A model generated the notes under the pieces. That model ran no database searches, was not told the origin of the DNA, and saw nothing but the letters and a program-made list of their open reading frames with translations. The position numbers and the translations under genes are program-made. A DNA stretch of 64,000 nucleotides from Acestrorhynchus altus. Taxonomy: Eukaryota > Chordata > Actinopteri > Characiformes > Acestrorhynchidae. Location: assembly GCA_034509495.1 (NCBI GenBank), contig CM067508.1, forward strand, positions 28,066,921 through 28,130,920, in the 5' to 3' direction. Positions 12,545 through 26,400 of the stretch are shown one piece after another. The stretch's first letter is position 1; each line of letters starts with the position of its first letter.

Positions 12545-15500
12545 GAGAGAGAGAGATTTTGACATTTTGGTCAGTTTGGGACAGTTTAATATTTGTATGA
12601 AGGATTTGATGGTATTTTGTTGAAGCCATGAAATACATTTTCTTTCTCTAATCTGACCATATTCTTTTGCTCACTGTGGCCAGAGAGTACAATTTTGACT
12701 TAATCAGTCCACCTAGTTAATGTTTCATACTTTTTGCCTGTAATAACACTATGGCTGCACAATATACATCAAACTGTGTGTACATGTGCACAGTCATTTA
12801 CAGGATGCAGAGTGCCACAAAAGGTAAACTATCACAAAAGGAAGAAAATAATAAAAGGAAAATTACCACTGTTCTCATTTTCCATGACAGATCCACTCGA
12901 GACATAATATCACTTGTATTACTCCAATTCTGGACAAATGAGTTCATAATCAATGTCATTACCCACTGGACAATTTACTCTCCAGATTTGGTAGTAATGC
13001 ATCCCCCCCAATATCATCTTATTAATAGTACTGTGTTTGCTCTACTCTTTTCCGGTGAAAAATAAATAATAAATCTGCAACTTATTATTCAGTAACTGCA
13101 TGGAAACTCATTCAAAATGACTGATCCGATGTGTCCCGGTCAAGGTTAGAACACTGGGCCTCATTCACCAATATATCCCTAAGAATGCTCTTAAGAAGTC
13201 CTAACAAAGTCTGTCAGATTCATGATGCTTTCAAAGTACAGAATTGTTCACAGCACTGCTCTTCTAATGATGGATCCCACTGTCCTCATAAACTGAACTA
13301 ATCCCCAAGAAGAAAATCCTTGTCAAAGTGGGCTTTTAGAAAAAAAGCTTTATTTTTAAGAGTGAATGAGGCTATTGTTATTTGGGGGTGAGACAATACT
13401 CAGAACACTGAACAGTTATAAGTATCAATGTAAAAAACATTGAGTATTCATTTTGCTCTAATTCTAACATTCAACAGTAATTCACAAAACAGGTTTCTCG
13501 GGCAATTTGATCATATATTAGATTTGACCAGAGAACGTTCTATGGTAAAGGAGTCATATAACTGAATAACTTTCTAGAGTTTAACATACAACATTATAGA
13601 GTTTATCATATACAGTGTGTGCAGAATTATTAGGCAAGACTCATAGGTATCAAAGGTTAATATTTTTGGAAGGAGGATTTTTGATTATCTTAGGAGGATA
13701 TCTACTAGAATAGTGGGTAACTATTACTGTGCAGAATTATTAGGCAACTTAATAAAAACCAAATATATACCCATCTCACTTGTTTTTTTCACCAGGTAAA
13801 TCAACAGAACAAAATTTAGAATAAATATTCAAAACGTTCTGACGTTCAAAAACAAAACCAAAAATATATAGCCACCTTTCTGTACGATGACACTCAAAAG
13901 CCTTCCATCCATAGATTCTGACAGGTGCTTGATGTCAGCTGTTTACAATCAACATTGCATGCAGCAGCCACCACATCCTCCCTGACACTTCAGAGAGGTG
14001 TACTGTTTTCCCTCCCCAGATCTCTACATTTTAAGTGAGGGACCATGGTGTTTCCCATGGGGTTCATCAGGAGAACAGGGGGGTAGATCTTTCCTGGCCA
14101 GCCACGCTGTGGAGTACGTGGATGCATGTGACGGAGCATTGTCCTGCATGAAAATCCTCATGTTTTTCTTGAACCTCGATTTCTTCCCTTGTACCACTGC
14201 TTGAAGAAGGTGTCTTCAAGAAACTGACAGTAGGTCTGGGAGTTGAGCTTCACTCCATCCTCAACCCGAAAAAGGTCCCAAAAGTTCATCTTTGATGATA
14301 CCAGCCCATACCAGTACCCCACCTCCACCTTGCTGGCATCTGAGTCAGAGTGGAGCTCTCTTGCCCTTTACTGATCCAGCCTCGGGTCCATCCATCTGGC
14401 CCATCAAGAGTCACTCTCATTTCATCAGTCCACAAAACCTTAGAAAAATCAGTCTTCAGATATTTCTTGGCCCAGTCTTGACGTTTTATCTTATGTTTCT
14501 TGTTCAAAGGTGGTCATTTTTCAGCCTTCCTTACCTTGGCCGTGTCCCTGAGTATCGCGCACCTTGTGCGTTTTGATACTCCAGTAACGTTGCAGCTCTG
14601 AAATATGGCAAAACAGGTGGCAAATGGCATCTTGGCAGCTTCACGCTTGATTTTGCTCAAGTCATGGGAAGTTATTTTGCGCCTTTTTTTAAATACACGT
14701 TTCTTGCGACCCTGTTGGCTATTTGCCATGAAACGCTTGATTGTTCAGTGATCACACTTCAAAATTTGGCAATTTCAAGACTGCTGCATCCCTCTGCAAG
14801 ACATCTCACAAATTTTGACTTTTCAGAGTCCGAATTTTCAGAGTCAAATCTCTCTTCTGACCCCTTTTTCCAAAGGAAAGGAAGTTGCCTAATAATTAAG
14901 CACACTTTATATAGGGTGTTGATGACAATAGACCACACCCCTTCTCATTACAGAGATGCACATCACCTGATTTACTTAATTGGTAGTTGGCTTTCAAGCC
15001 TATAAAGCTTGGAGTAGGACAACATGTATAAAAAGTATGATGTGATCAAAATACTCATTTGCCTAATAATTCTGCACACAGTGTATAACCTCAGAATTTA
15101 CATAAAAATATAATTTTATAGTTTAACATATAACTTAATAGAGTTTCTCATATATAACTAACTAGAGTTTAACAGACATTAGAATTTATAACTTTAAAGA
15201 TCTTAACATATAACTTTAAAGTCTCATACATGACAATAGAGTTTAACTTATCAGAATGTAACATATAACTTTAAGGAGTTTCTAATATATAACTATAGTT
15301 TAACATATATTGAATAGAGTTGGATGCCCTTGTCAAGACTAACTGCTTGTCAGTCGGTTCCATAATTTCTGGTTTGCTTTTCAATAATTTAACTTGATGG
15401 ACCTCATTAAGATGTGGAGAAACAGCATTTTGCTAAAAGAAAGTCAGCTTGTTCTTTGAATAGAAGTCTGATGCTCAGAGTGATTGCTGTCTATGGTTGC

Positions 15501-18123
15501 TCCTTTGAATACCCAAAGGACGATATGGCATCACCCAGACAGACACCTACTGCACTTATGTCTGCTTATTTCATCATCAGCTTAATCCCTGCAAAAATCT
15601 CTCTCTCCATTCTCACTTCCTCCTCTGCTCACACACAGGACAAGCTTATGATTAGTCTGGTGTAGTTTGCACGAGATTATATAATCGGCTCAAATTGGAA
15701 GATGGGTGACTGAATACACTTTATATCACAGTTTTATTACAGGTAAAAAGTACATTTCCTTTCTGGTGATGGTAAAACCGTTTCTTTTACAAAGATTTTT
15801 CCCATTTACAATAAACAAACACTGAAAAAGAAGAATCAGACATTCAGAGTGATATAATAACTAGTATCCACAGACAGTTCAGACAGCTAGAGCATACTGT
15901 CGCCATGTCTCCTGTGGAAATGTTAGGTTCTGCCTACCTTATTCAGCTCCTCTTTTATATCACAGCTGTCCAGGCTCAAGCGAGCGTAATCCTTCTCCAT
16001 CACACCATGAATGATATCAGTCATCTGCTGGTAGTCCTCAGTGCTCACATGACTGAAGTTGATGTGGTGCGGGATCAAGTCACGACTTATTTCATTACCC
16101 AGGTAACCCACAATCTTCTTTGTATTCCTAACATTTAGTAAAAAAAAGACAATATGGAATCATCATTGTGATCAATTATACTGTAATGCTTTCCTGGTCA
16201 CCTTTCAACACTTAACTGCACGTTTCATTTAAAGAGTGTAATTAGTTTTTGTCAATGGCACAATGTGCAAAATGCTGCATAAAAAGGACTTGGAAAAAAT
16301 AACAATTTTAGTTTCTAGTTTAATTTATCAAACTTCAGAAATGCTCAAGATTTAGAAAACAAACAAACAAAAAAAAAAAACGTTTTTAAAGGTGTGAACA
16401 GGGGCTTCAAGTGTATTTTAATAAGAGACATCAGAAAAAGTGCTGTTGCTTTTCTGACATCCCATTCTGAATTCATAGGCAATAATATGGATCCTCCCCC
16501 ACCCTGTGCAGCTCTAACACCAGGCCTGGAGCTCCGCAGTTCTCGATCGGCAGAACATTGATGACTTATATACACTATGCTTCTCAGAACTCAGCTTTGC
16601 TCTGCAACTTCATGTGGTCTGATACTTCATGGCTGAGTTGCTGTGGTTCATAACCACTTCCACTTTTCAAAAATGAAAGGACAGTGGGTTTCAGTGAGCT
16701 CTTATAATGACCCTTTCTGTCACCACAGACTGCAGGACTAGATGCTTTATTTTGTATAACCATAACAATGTATTGAACAGAAACATTTGGCCATTTTCAA
16801 ACAATGCAAAAATATATTTGATAATACATTTTGAATATTTTTTCCCCCATATGATTTGTCACAAGTGGTCAATAGGTTACTTAATAGTGTATTTCACTGT
16901 AAAAGAGTTTAGGGTGTGTAATATCCAACAGTGGAAATCCAACTGATCTTGCACTGCTGCTGGACGTAGCAGACGGAGCTCTGAGAAAGACGATTGGCTG
17001 AATAGTCAAGCCAGCTTTGATTAGGACTCTGCAACCTTGTTCCGTAACGCTATGTGGTCTGATATTTTATGGCCGAGTTGCCGTGGTTCCTGATCACTTC
17101 TCCTTTTCAACAATAACACTCTCACCACTTCACCAACTGACCCTTTCTATCACTTGGTACTCATATGTTGTTTACACAGCGTTCATGAATCTGGTGGAAA
17201 GTTCAGGAAGGTCCATTTTACTCATAATTTACTCATGGTTTGCTCATGTTTTTACAAAGGACTCATGGATGAGGCCAAATGACTATATTTTTAGACAAAT
17301 ATGTACCAAAATATATTTTTACACGCAACACGTTTTTGTTGTGAAAAATGTTAAATTAATCAGTAATTATGTTTCAGAATGTGCACAATAGTGGATTTAA
17401 ACTTACTTTCACTTAAAAAAAAATCAAACCCAAAATTTTACATAAGACTGTACACAAATCAATAACATTATGATCACCTCATTGTTTCCATTCTGTAATT
17501 ATAGAACTACAAAGTGCTTCTGTTTGGTAAGTGGAGCTGATCAAAAAGGGTGGTCTTAATTTTTTAACTGACTGGTTTATACCAGCAGCCACATCGCAAC
17601 TCTTGCAGTACAGCCTCACTGCTCTAATTCTACAGCGGAATGAAAAGTGCAGTGTCTAACAATTCTACACTGTGGTGCAGTACAACAACTTCTCAAGGAC
17701 TTCTCTAAATTCCAAACACAAACACGCACTGTTCTGACTTCAGTAACAAGATGGGACTCACAGCTCGACACACTTGGCGTTCATGATGTTAGCTTTAAAG
17801 CCGAGAACAGCAAACACCACCAGGGTTGCCAGCACAGAAGTGAAGAAGTTGATAAAGGAGACCAGCACGGCGTCAAAGTGGCAGTTGTTATCTCGCTTGT
17901 TGTAGCTGGAGAAGGCGATGACTCCACCAAAGCCCAGACCCAGAGCAAAGAACACCTGAGTAGCAGCCTCTCGCCACACTTTAGGCTCCAGCATGATCTC
18001 CAGCTGAGAAAATCAAATCAAATCAAATCAAATTTTATTTATATAGCGCTTTTTACAACAGAACGTTGTCACAAAGCAGCTTTACACGGATCCGGGTCCA
18101 AGCCTCAAATGAGCAGCCAGTAG

Positions 18124-18182
<59 letters not shown>

Positions 18183-21100
18183 ACAAACACTGTTAAAATT
18201 AGATTATTTAGGAAAAAAAAAACTGACATGGTGATAAATATTTTTTCTGCGATAAAAATTGCAATATTAAAAAATACAGGAATTATCACCAAATTTCACC
18301 CGAAGTCACTGATCCCAAGTGTCATGACATTAATAATGCCCTGTGTGTTAAAGACTGGAGTAAAATAATGATATTTGGCAGACAGAACCTGAGTCTGTTG
18401 TGGAAAAAGAATTTAACTTTCATATCAAGCAGAAATGGTAATAATTCGCTTTATGTGACACTGCATATCTTGCGATATGAATATTGCCCATGCCAACAAT
18501 GCAAAAACATTGCTGAAATGATAAATTGTGCAGCCATATACACTATATGGACACCTACACATTACACATACAGAAAGTTTCTGACATACCACCCTAGTTC
18601 CTTAGAAGCTAATAAGTTCCTCCGCAATCTGCAGCTCTAAAAGCAGGTTTGGAGCTCTGCAGAGTGCTGGTGATTTTCATCTACTATACTCCTCAGCACT
18701 CACCCCACTCTGCAATTTCACGTGGTCTGACACTTTGTGGCTGGGTTGCTGTGTTTCCGTTTCACTTCCTATTTTCATTAGCATCACTCACAGGTGCGGA
18801 GTGTATGTGAAAGTCCAAACGAAAAAAGAGATTATGCAACTCTCAGAGGGAGGAATCGAGGATGTATCCTGAGACTGTAAAAGGTGTGTCCAAATACTTT
18901 TGTCCATATACTCCACAGTTTATAACAGCCTGTTGGAGGTCAGTTCACCTTCTAATCATAGACAGATATTCTGACAAGTGGTCCGTTTGCTGCCACTATA
19001 TGATGAAATAAATGAAAACAGTGTATTTATATCTCTGTAAACAACGCCTTCACTAAAACTATAGTGTTCATCAGAAAGAACAAATATAGCACACAAATAC
19101 ACACCTTCAGATACACTCATTCTGAGACATACACACACACACATGCTGAAAATCTTTGACGTGAGAGATCTAAGGCGCAGAGCCGACATGTGACAACACT
19201 GTGTATGTGTGTGTTATGCAAAGCAGCTGGCAGAAGTACACACGCTGCTGGGAAGCAGGCTGTCTGCTGGAGGAGGAATTAATTTGTTCCTGGAACTTGC
19301 CATGTTACCCACACAGATGCATGCTGGGAGATTGGACAGGACAATGCCGTTTCCATGGTTATTATTATTGTTTTCGGAAGATTCTGTCAGACCACCCAGT
19401 GGAGCACATGGAGGAATTGCTGATGAACAATTTATCAGTGACATTATAAACGAGGTGCATCACTTGCATTTGTGGTTCAGCAGGTGAAATTAATTGTGCT
19501 AAACTGTTGTTGTGATAGCTGGGCATGTCCCAGTGACTCCAGACTTTAACACTTTAATTTACCGGCGTATTATTATTCATCTTTCACTCTTAAAGACTAT
19601 GTGAGATGGAAGGATCAATTGTATATGTATCAGTATCGGGCGATTTTCATCCCAAATGTGCAATAATTTAGCCGATCCTGGGAACTGATCACATCATATG
19701 GTCCAGTATGTTTAAAGCTTCTGGCGCTTTTACAGTATATTATGATATGTTACATTTTTTGGCCTTACAGGGATATTGTATACGCTTCCGGATTATTCTT
19801 CTTCGAGTACACAAAATATAAAACATTTGAATTTTATCATGTGTACAATCAGAGAGTGTAGAAGGCAAACCATGCATCAATTCCACTACATTAAAAATCT
19901 TTTTTTTTTTTCGGTAAATAACAAACAGAAACATACTCAGTGTGAGTAGGCGCTACAGCTATAGCTACCATTAAAAATGTAAGTTATGTAGTTATTAAAA
20001 TGAGAATTTGAAGTGTATGAAGTGATGTACACAAATGCTCTCCCTGTGCTTGGAGTCTTACCTTGGGGGTGAACATGTGGGCAATGCCGTCTACAGATCC
20101 CTTCAGCAGGAGGGCTCTCACCAGGAAACAGATCAGAACCACATAGGGAAAGAGGGAGCTGAAGTACATCACCTGCAAACAGAGAACATTTCATTGCCCA
20201 TCAGCTATTAAAGCTCAGTTAAAAATCATCAGGGTACTTTACATCTAACTTAACAGAACCCTACAGGATAACAGTACTCTTATGTGATAGCTTATGTGTG
20301 CTGTCTAGCTGGTACATCCACCCACTATTAAAAATAAAAGGACTACAACGGGTTTCGAATGGTTTCACAGAGGAACAACAGCTCGGAAAACACTCACTCC
20401 TTTCAAACAGAATTAAAATCACAGTCTAAATGCCATAGCAGCAATTCAGTGCAGGTTTCTGCCCTGTCCATGTGTATTTGCTCAACCTGCATGCAGACCC
20501 TGAATGATCAGTGAGAAGGGATGGTGCTGATGATGTCACTGACCCAGATATTGTGATGTAGAGGAAAATGAGAAGTGTTTGGGACACTGTCAAGTATTTT
20601 GAAGAACTTCTTATAAATATCCATGTCAATCTAATCGTTACAAATAACAAATGTTATTACAAATAATATTTTCAGCTCAAAAACAATCTGGATGATCAAT
20701 TTCCTTCAAATTCATACAGATATCTAAATTCTGTTCATATTTACATCTCAAATAAAGACAAGTTTGAATAGTTAGGTCTCCTGACCTAACAACATCCGGC
20801 ATGTGTTACTCTCTCCTATATGAAGCCAAGTTATTAAGGACTTACTTCAAATCTCATACTGTCAATTCAACGAGTTCACTTTCACAGGTTATGTGTCTCA
20901 AATAAATACTTTAGACAACTTGGATAAACAATATAAAAGCAATAGACCAATATACCCATGGGCTATTATTGCTGTCAACTGTATTGAAAAATATACAATA
21001 AGACATTATAAAAACATAAAAACACAATGTAGCACCAAAATGATTATATTAGGTTGCACAATAACATTACATGAACATTAGTCAGGTGACCTTAATAATA

Positions 21101-23355
21101 CTGATTATAATCATCTACAGTGGCAGCTGACAAGGGGTGGAATCTACATATTAAGTAGCAAGTGAACAGACAGTTTTTGAAGGTGATTATTTCAAAGCAG
21201 GAAAGATATGTAGGCAGGAGAGACATTTTGGCAAGAACCAAACTGTGATGGCTACACAACTGGGTCAGAACATCCGGAAAGTCTTGTGGGGTTTTTCTGG
21301 TATATAGTGGTCAGTACCTACCAAAAGTAGGTAAACACCAAAAAAGAGACAGAGTACACAGCACCATGTTTCACACCATGCCAGATACTGCTGGATATCT
21401 AAAGAGGTCTTGTGGAGTCCATGCCCCAAATGGTCAGATCTGTTGTGGCAGAACAAGGGGGACCTACTGAAAGTGGGTGGTCCTGGGTGGATGTCGTGGC
21501 TGATCTGTGTATTTCAATCTAATATTTTATTTATATTTCAAAAACATTTCAAATCAGTTTGATCTGTTTCACCAGATATAGTGTAACAGCTCAAAAGAGT
21601 ATAACTGTATATAACCAACACTGACCTGTAGGGGGCAAAATCAGCCTTTGTCTTATCCACAGGCTGCTTGGCCATTGTTCATCACACGTTACTCGTGTAC
21701 AAAAGCTTTCATTAATATGCTCTCCTGAAGGAGGCTTAGTACTAGAAAAATCTTCCCTAAGCTTCCTACAAATAAATGCCGAAGACACTGGCAGTAAAAA
21801 AAGGGCTCTCTGACGTATTCAGGCCTGCTGTACGCCACACTCTGACGTTTATCAGCCCCTCTGGGTGTGAGCCATTCACATGACAACAGCACAGTGGAGA
21901 TGTCATTCCACTCATTAAAGGGTGGAGTAGGTTGAGGAGTGAGGAAGTTCAGGTGATGTCATAGACAGCACAATGACTAGATTTAAAATCAGTGAGAAGG
22001 TTGTTGTGTTGGCAAAAGTGTGGTGAATTAAATTCTAATCACTACAGAAGGTCTGTGGACAGAAAGAAAGTGTGTTTGAGTAATTGATGTAGCTCACAAG
22101 TGCTCAATTCTGGTCCTGGAGAGTTCAAACCCAACATACCTAACCCTGCAGTCTGCTTTTTAAGTATTAGTGAAAGAATGGGTCATTCTAAAGAGATCAC
22201 TGAAGTACTGTAATAGGACGCCACCATTGAAACAAGTCAGTTAGTGAATTTTCTTCCCTCCAATCAACTGTGAATGGTATTACAGTAAAAGTGCATCTAC
22301 CACTGGTCTCTGCAGTATGATGATTAGCTCCGCCCCTCCCCATACATTTCAGTGGCAGTACAACCAATATTCAATCTCATTTTTTCCCTCTATGCTGTCT
22401 TTCCAGTATCTCTATCTAACTACAGCAGTTAGTTTCTGCTAATACTGGCACATTTTTTTGTTTCCCCCAGAAATCGTTGTGAGAAGGCAGGGTTACACAT
22501 AGGAATGAAGTGATTGACAACCTTGGCTAGAACAGACCCAGGCGTTATGCTCCATGAGGGCTCTGTGATGGCTCAGTTGCACAGCTCTATAAGATCAAAG
22601 CTACTGTCAAGCTACTAAAAATGTACTAAATGTTTATTTTTCATGCTCTGTGCTCGAAAGAATCTGAATATTTTAAAACATGACCTATCCAGGACATTTA
22701 AACAACATTTAAAACATGATATTCAGCACATTCAGCTCAATGTAAGGTTACATTTCTCTTTCTCTATTTAAGTATCAGCACTGGTTCTGCAAAACAGTCT
22801 AAGTCTGAGCTTCAAAAAGAGTAGAACTTTTAACTCTTTAGATCCGGTCATTGTGGACAGTTACCTGCTGTTTTTCTAGGCTTCATAACTCAGGATCAGA
22901 GTAACTTACAGACGGTACACATATCAAAACAAACTAAGACTTCTGCCATCAAACCATTATCTTGTTTCCAACTAAATTAAAATCCCAGTTTAAATGCCAT
23001 AGTAGTTGATGAAAGATAAACAAAAAACAAGAAAGCAGAGAATGACCAAGTTTACCTTCTCTTAGTTTTACTCTATACAGTCAAATAAACCCTGATAACT
23101 TAAAGAGAAAGACCAAACAGGCTAAATTAGGAGATATGATTACACTAAATTATAAGATAAGACTGGGATCACTTTAATCACAGACTGTAGATGAGCCGTT
23201 AAATACTCAATTTCCCGCTCCAGACATACTGCACTTAGGCAGAGCGTCAATAGTGGCAATCTGCCCTGCCAACAGATTGTTCACTTTGCCAGTGAGATTA
23301 GCGCGCGAAAAACCATGGCAACTGACAAGGTTTTTTGTTCTCTTTTTAACACGTG

Positions 23356-23416
<61 letters not shown>

Positions 23417-26400
23417 CAGAAAAAAAGCACGTTCATGTGGGATTTTTTTTTTTTATCTCGCTTTTGTGTAAACTGTGAATAGGACATTAATATTCTTTTG
23501 TTGTTAAGCTTCAAAGACCTCCCTAACCCCCTTCAGTTTCTAACAGTCCAGTCCCAGAGTTTCTCCCTCTATGCTGGCAGACAGAGGCCCATACTCAGGC
23601 AAAGGGGCCACACTCACTGTAATAAGCCCACCAACACGCTGTTCGACTTGGAAATTAATAAAGCATGCTTCATCAGAGAACACTGCTTTCCATACTGGTG
23701 AATTATTTGGTGATTTACTGGTGGGTTATTGCATTTCACAGACACTTTCACACACAGCTCTGGAATTTACTGCAGGAAACATACATCTTGCATGATCCAG
23801 TCTGGAACATTACATATGGAAAGCACAGGGAGCGACTTTCAGACTGCTTAGACAGAACGGCTGGATGATATGAAAGAAAACAAAACAAAACAAAACAGAA
23901 TGAAATAAAAACTCATGTAGGAAATGCTGATATACTATACGCTTTGATGAGAACCATAACATGTCGTTAAAGTATCTGTATTTCATTGTAACACCAGAAA
24001 TACAGCAGGCTGCATATTTAAATAACCTTTACCTGCAATCTTTTTACCACATAATTTGAAAGACTGTATCCTGTTGAGGATCATCTCTCCAGAATCCAAA
24101 CCATTTCAACACAAAGTCCAACTCACATTCTTTTTTTGGAATTCAATTGCACACAGTTAATAACCTGCATAACATATAACTGGATATATCAAAAGTTATG
24201 ATATACTGCCCAGCCCTAGTAGGGCTGTGTATTGGCAAGAACCTGGTGATACAGTATTATCAGGGTTATAATCCAATATATTATGAATTTTAAGTCGAAT
24301 TTTAGGAAAATGGTCAGGATATGAAAACACAATTGTACTGTATACATAAAATCTGAATAAAAGAAAAGATGACTTTTAGGCAATCAGAACAGTGGGATCT
24401 GAGGAGAGACTACAACTCTATTATCTACCATTTGTTGCTTCAGTGTTATAAACAATGATTAATGTTAAATGGTTGTGATGTTAATGTTAACAAAACACTT
24501 ATAAACCAATGTTGCATTTGAAAATGATGAGTTACAAAATTGCTAGAATAAAACCAAAACTGAAAATACATCACACTAAAAATCAAACGTTGATTCAATG
24601 TAGATTCAACAATCACCACAACTCGGATTCACTGCTGAATAAATAGTGAAATGCTTGTTGGGTGAGGTCATATTTCATCTGTCCTTCAAACAACAAACCA
24701 TGTAAATAAATTCAAACTGATTTTCTGGAGATCAATATTTAAATACCTTTAACTGAATATCATTACTTTCATCACAAGACCCAAGCAAATCTAAATCTGA
24801 GCGAGGAGAAGATCAGAAACACACTGACGTAAGAAGGCTTCAGGGATACTATGCTGATTCTGATTGTGGTAAGCTGTGCCACCCTGACATGGATCACATG
24901 AGAGACCTGAAAGTTTTCAGTGCCAGTAATGGCATTTGCTAGAGGCAAAGGAGAAAGAGAGCTCATTCTTACCACAGTGGTTGAAAACCCTGAGGAAGCT
25001 CATGAGCCAAAACGCACTGGTTATGGACAAAAAGTATTGCCATTCTCTACAAGTTTTGTTTCATATCAAACACCCTGAAGGACAGTTATGAAAGCTCACT
25101 CTGTGCTATGATTATATTCTTACTACACATTACAATGGCCACTTACAAAAATGTACAACTTTGTTTTACTACTGTAACTCAACTTAAGCTTGTAGACACT
25201 AAATATGACATATAGCATTCCAGCAAATCCTGCATTCTGGGGATTCGTCACACGTGACATAACTCGTGTTTAACTGGGATTACAGTTAGGTCCATATATA
25301 TTTGGACAATGACACAAATTTGGTCTTTTTACCTGTTTATTGAAACATATTGAAGTTATAGTTATATAATGTACGTGGACATAAAGTCCAGACATTCAGC
25401 TTTCATTAAAATTGGATGAAGAGTTTAGGAGTTTCAGCTCCTTAACCTGTGCCACCCTGTTTTTAAAGGGACCAAAATAATTGGACAATTGACTCCAAGG
25501 CTATTTCATGGACAGGTGTGGGCAATCCCTTCATTATGTCATTCTCAATTATGCAGATAAAAGGCCTGGAGTTTATATGAAGGGTGGTGCTTGCATTTGG
25601 AAGGTTTTGCTGTGAAGAAAACATGCGGTCAAAGGAGTTCTCCATGCAGGTGAAACAAGCCGTCCTTAAGCTGCAAAAACAGAAAAAACCCATCCGAGAA
25701 ATTGCTAAAATATTAAGAGTGGCAAAATCTACACTTTGGTACATCCTGTGAAAGAAAGAAAGCACTGGTGAACTCATCAATGCAAAAAGACCTGGGCGCT
25801 GACGGAAGACAACAGTGGTGGATGATTGCAGAATAATCTCCATGGTGAAGAGAAACCCCTTCACAACAGCCAACCAAGTGAACAACACTCTCCAGGAGGT
25901 AGGCATATCAATATCCAAATCTACCATAAAGACAAGACTGCATGAAAGTAAATACAGAGGGTTCCCTGCATGTTGCAAGCCACCCATAAGCCTCAAGAAT
26001 ATAAAGGCTAGACTGGACTTTGCTAAAAAACACCTAAAAAAGCCAGCACAGTTCTGGAAGAACATTCTTTGGACAGAAGAAAACAAGATCAACCTCTTCC
26101 AGACTGATGGAAAGAGAAAAGTATGGCAAAGGCGTGGTACAGCTCATGATCCAAAGCATACCACATCATCTGTTAAACACGGCAGAGGCAGTGTGATGGC
26201 TTGGGTCACTAATGTTTTTTGATGATGTGACACAGGACAGAAGCAGCCGAATGAATTCTGAGGTTCAGAGTCATACTGTGTGCTCACATCCAGCCAAATG
26301 CACCCAAACTGATTGGTCGTCGTTTCATACTACAGATGGACAATGACACAAAACATAAAGCAAAAGCAACCCAGGAGTTTATTAAAGCAAAGAAGTGGAA

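Noticed and set aside
12162..12638. 158-codon minus frame through the (TC)n tract
   Set aside because: It joins a true slc6a15 exon (12254-12446) to intron and microsatellite sequence. Only the exon part is coding.
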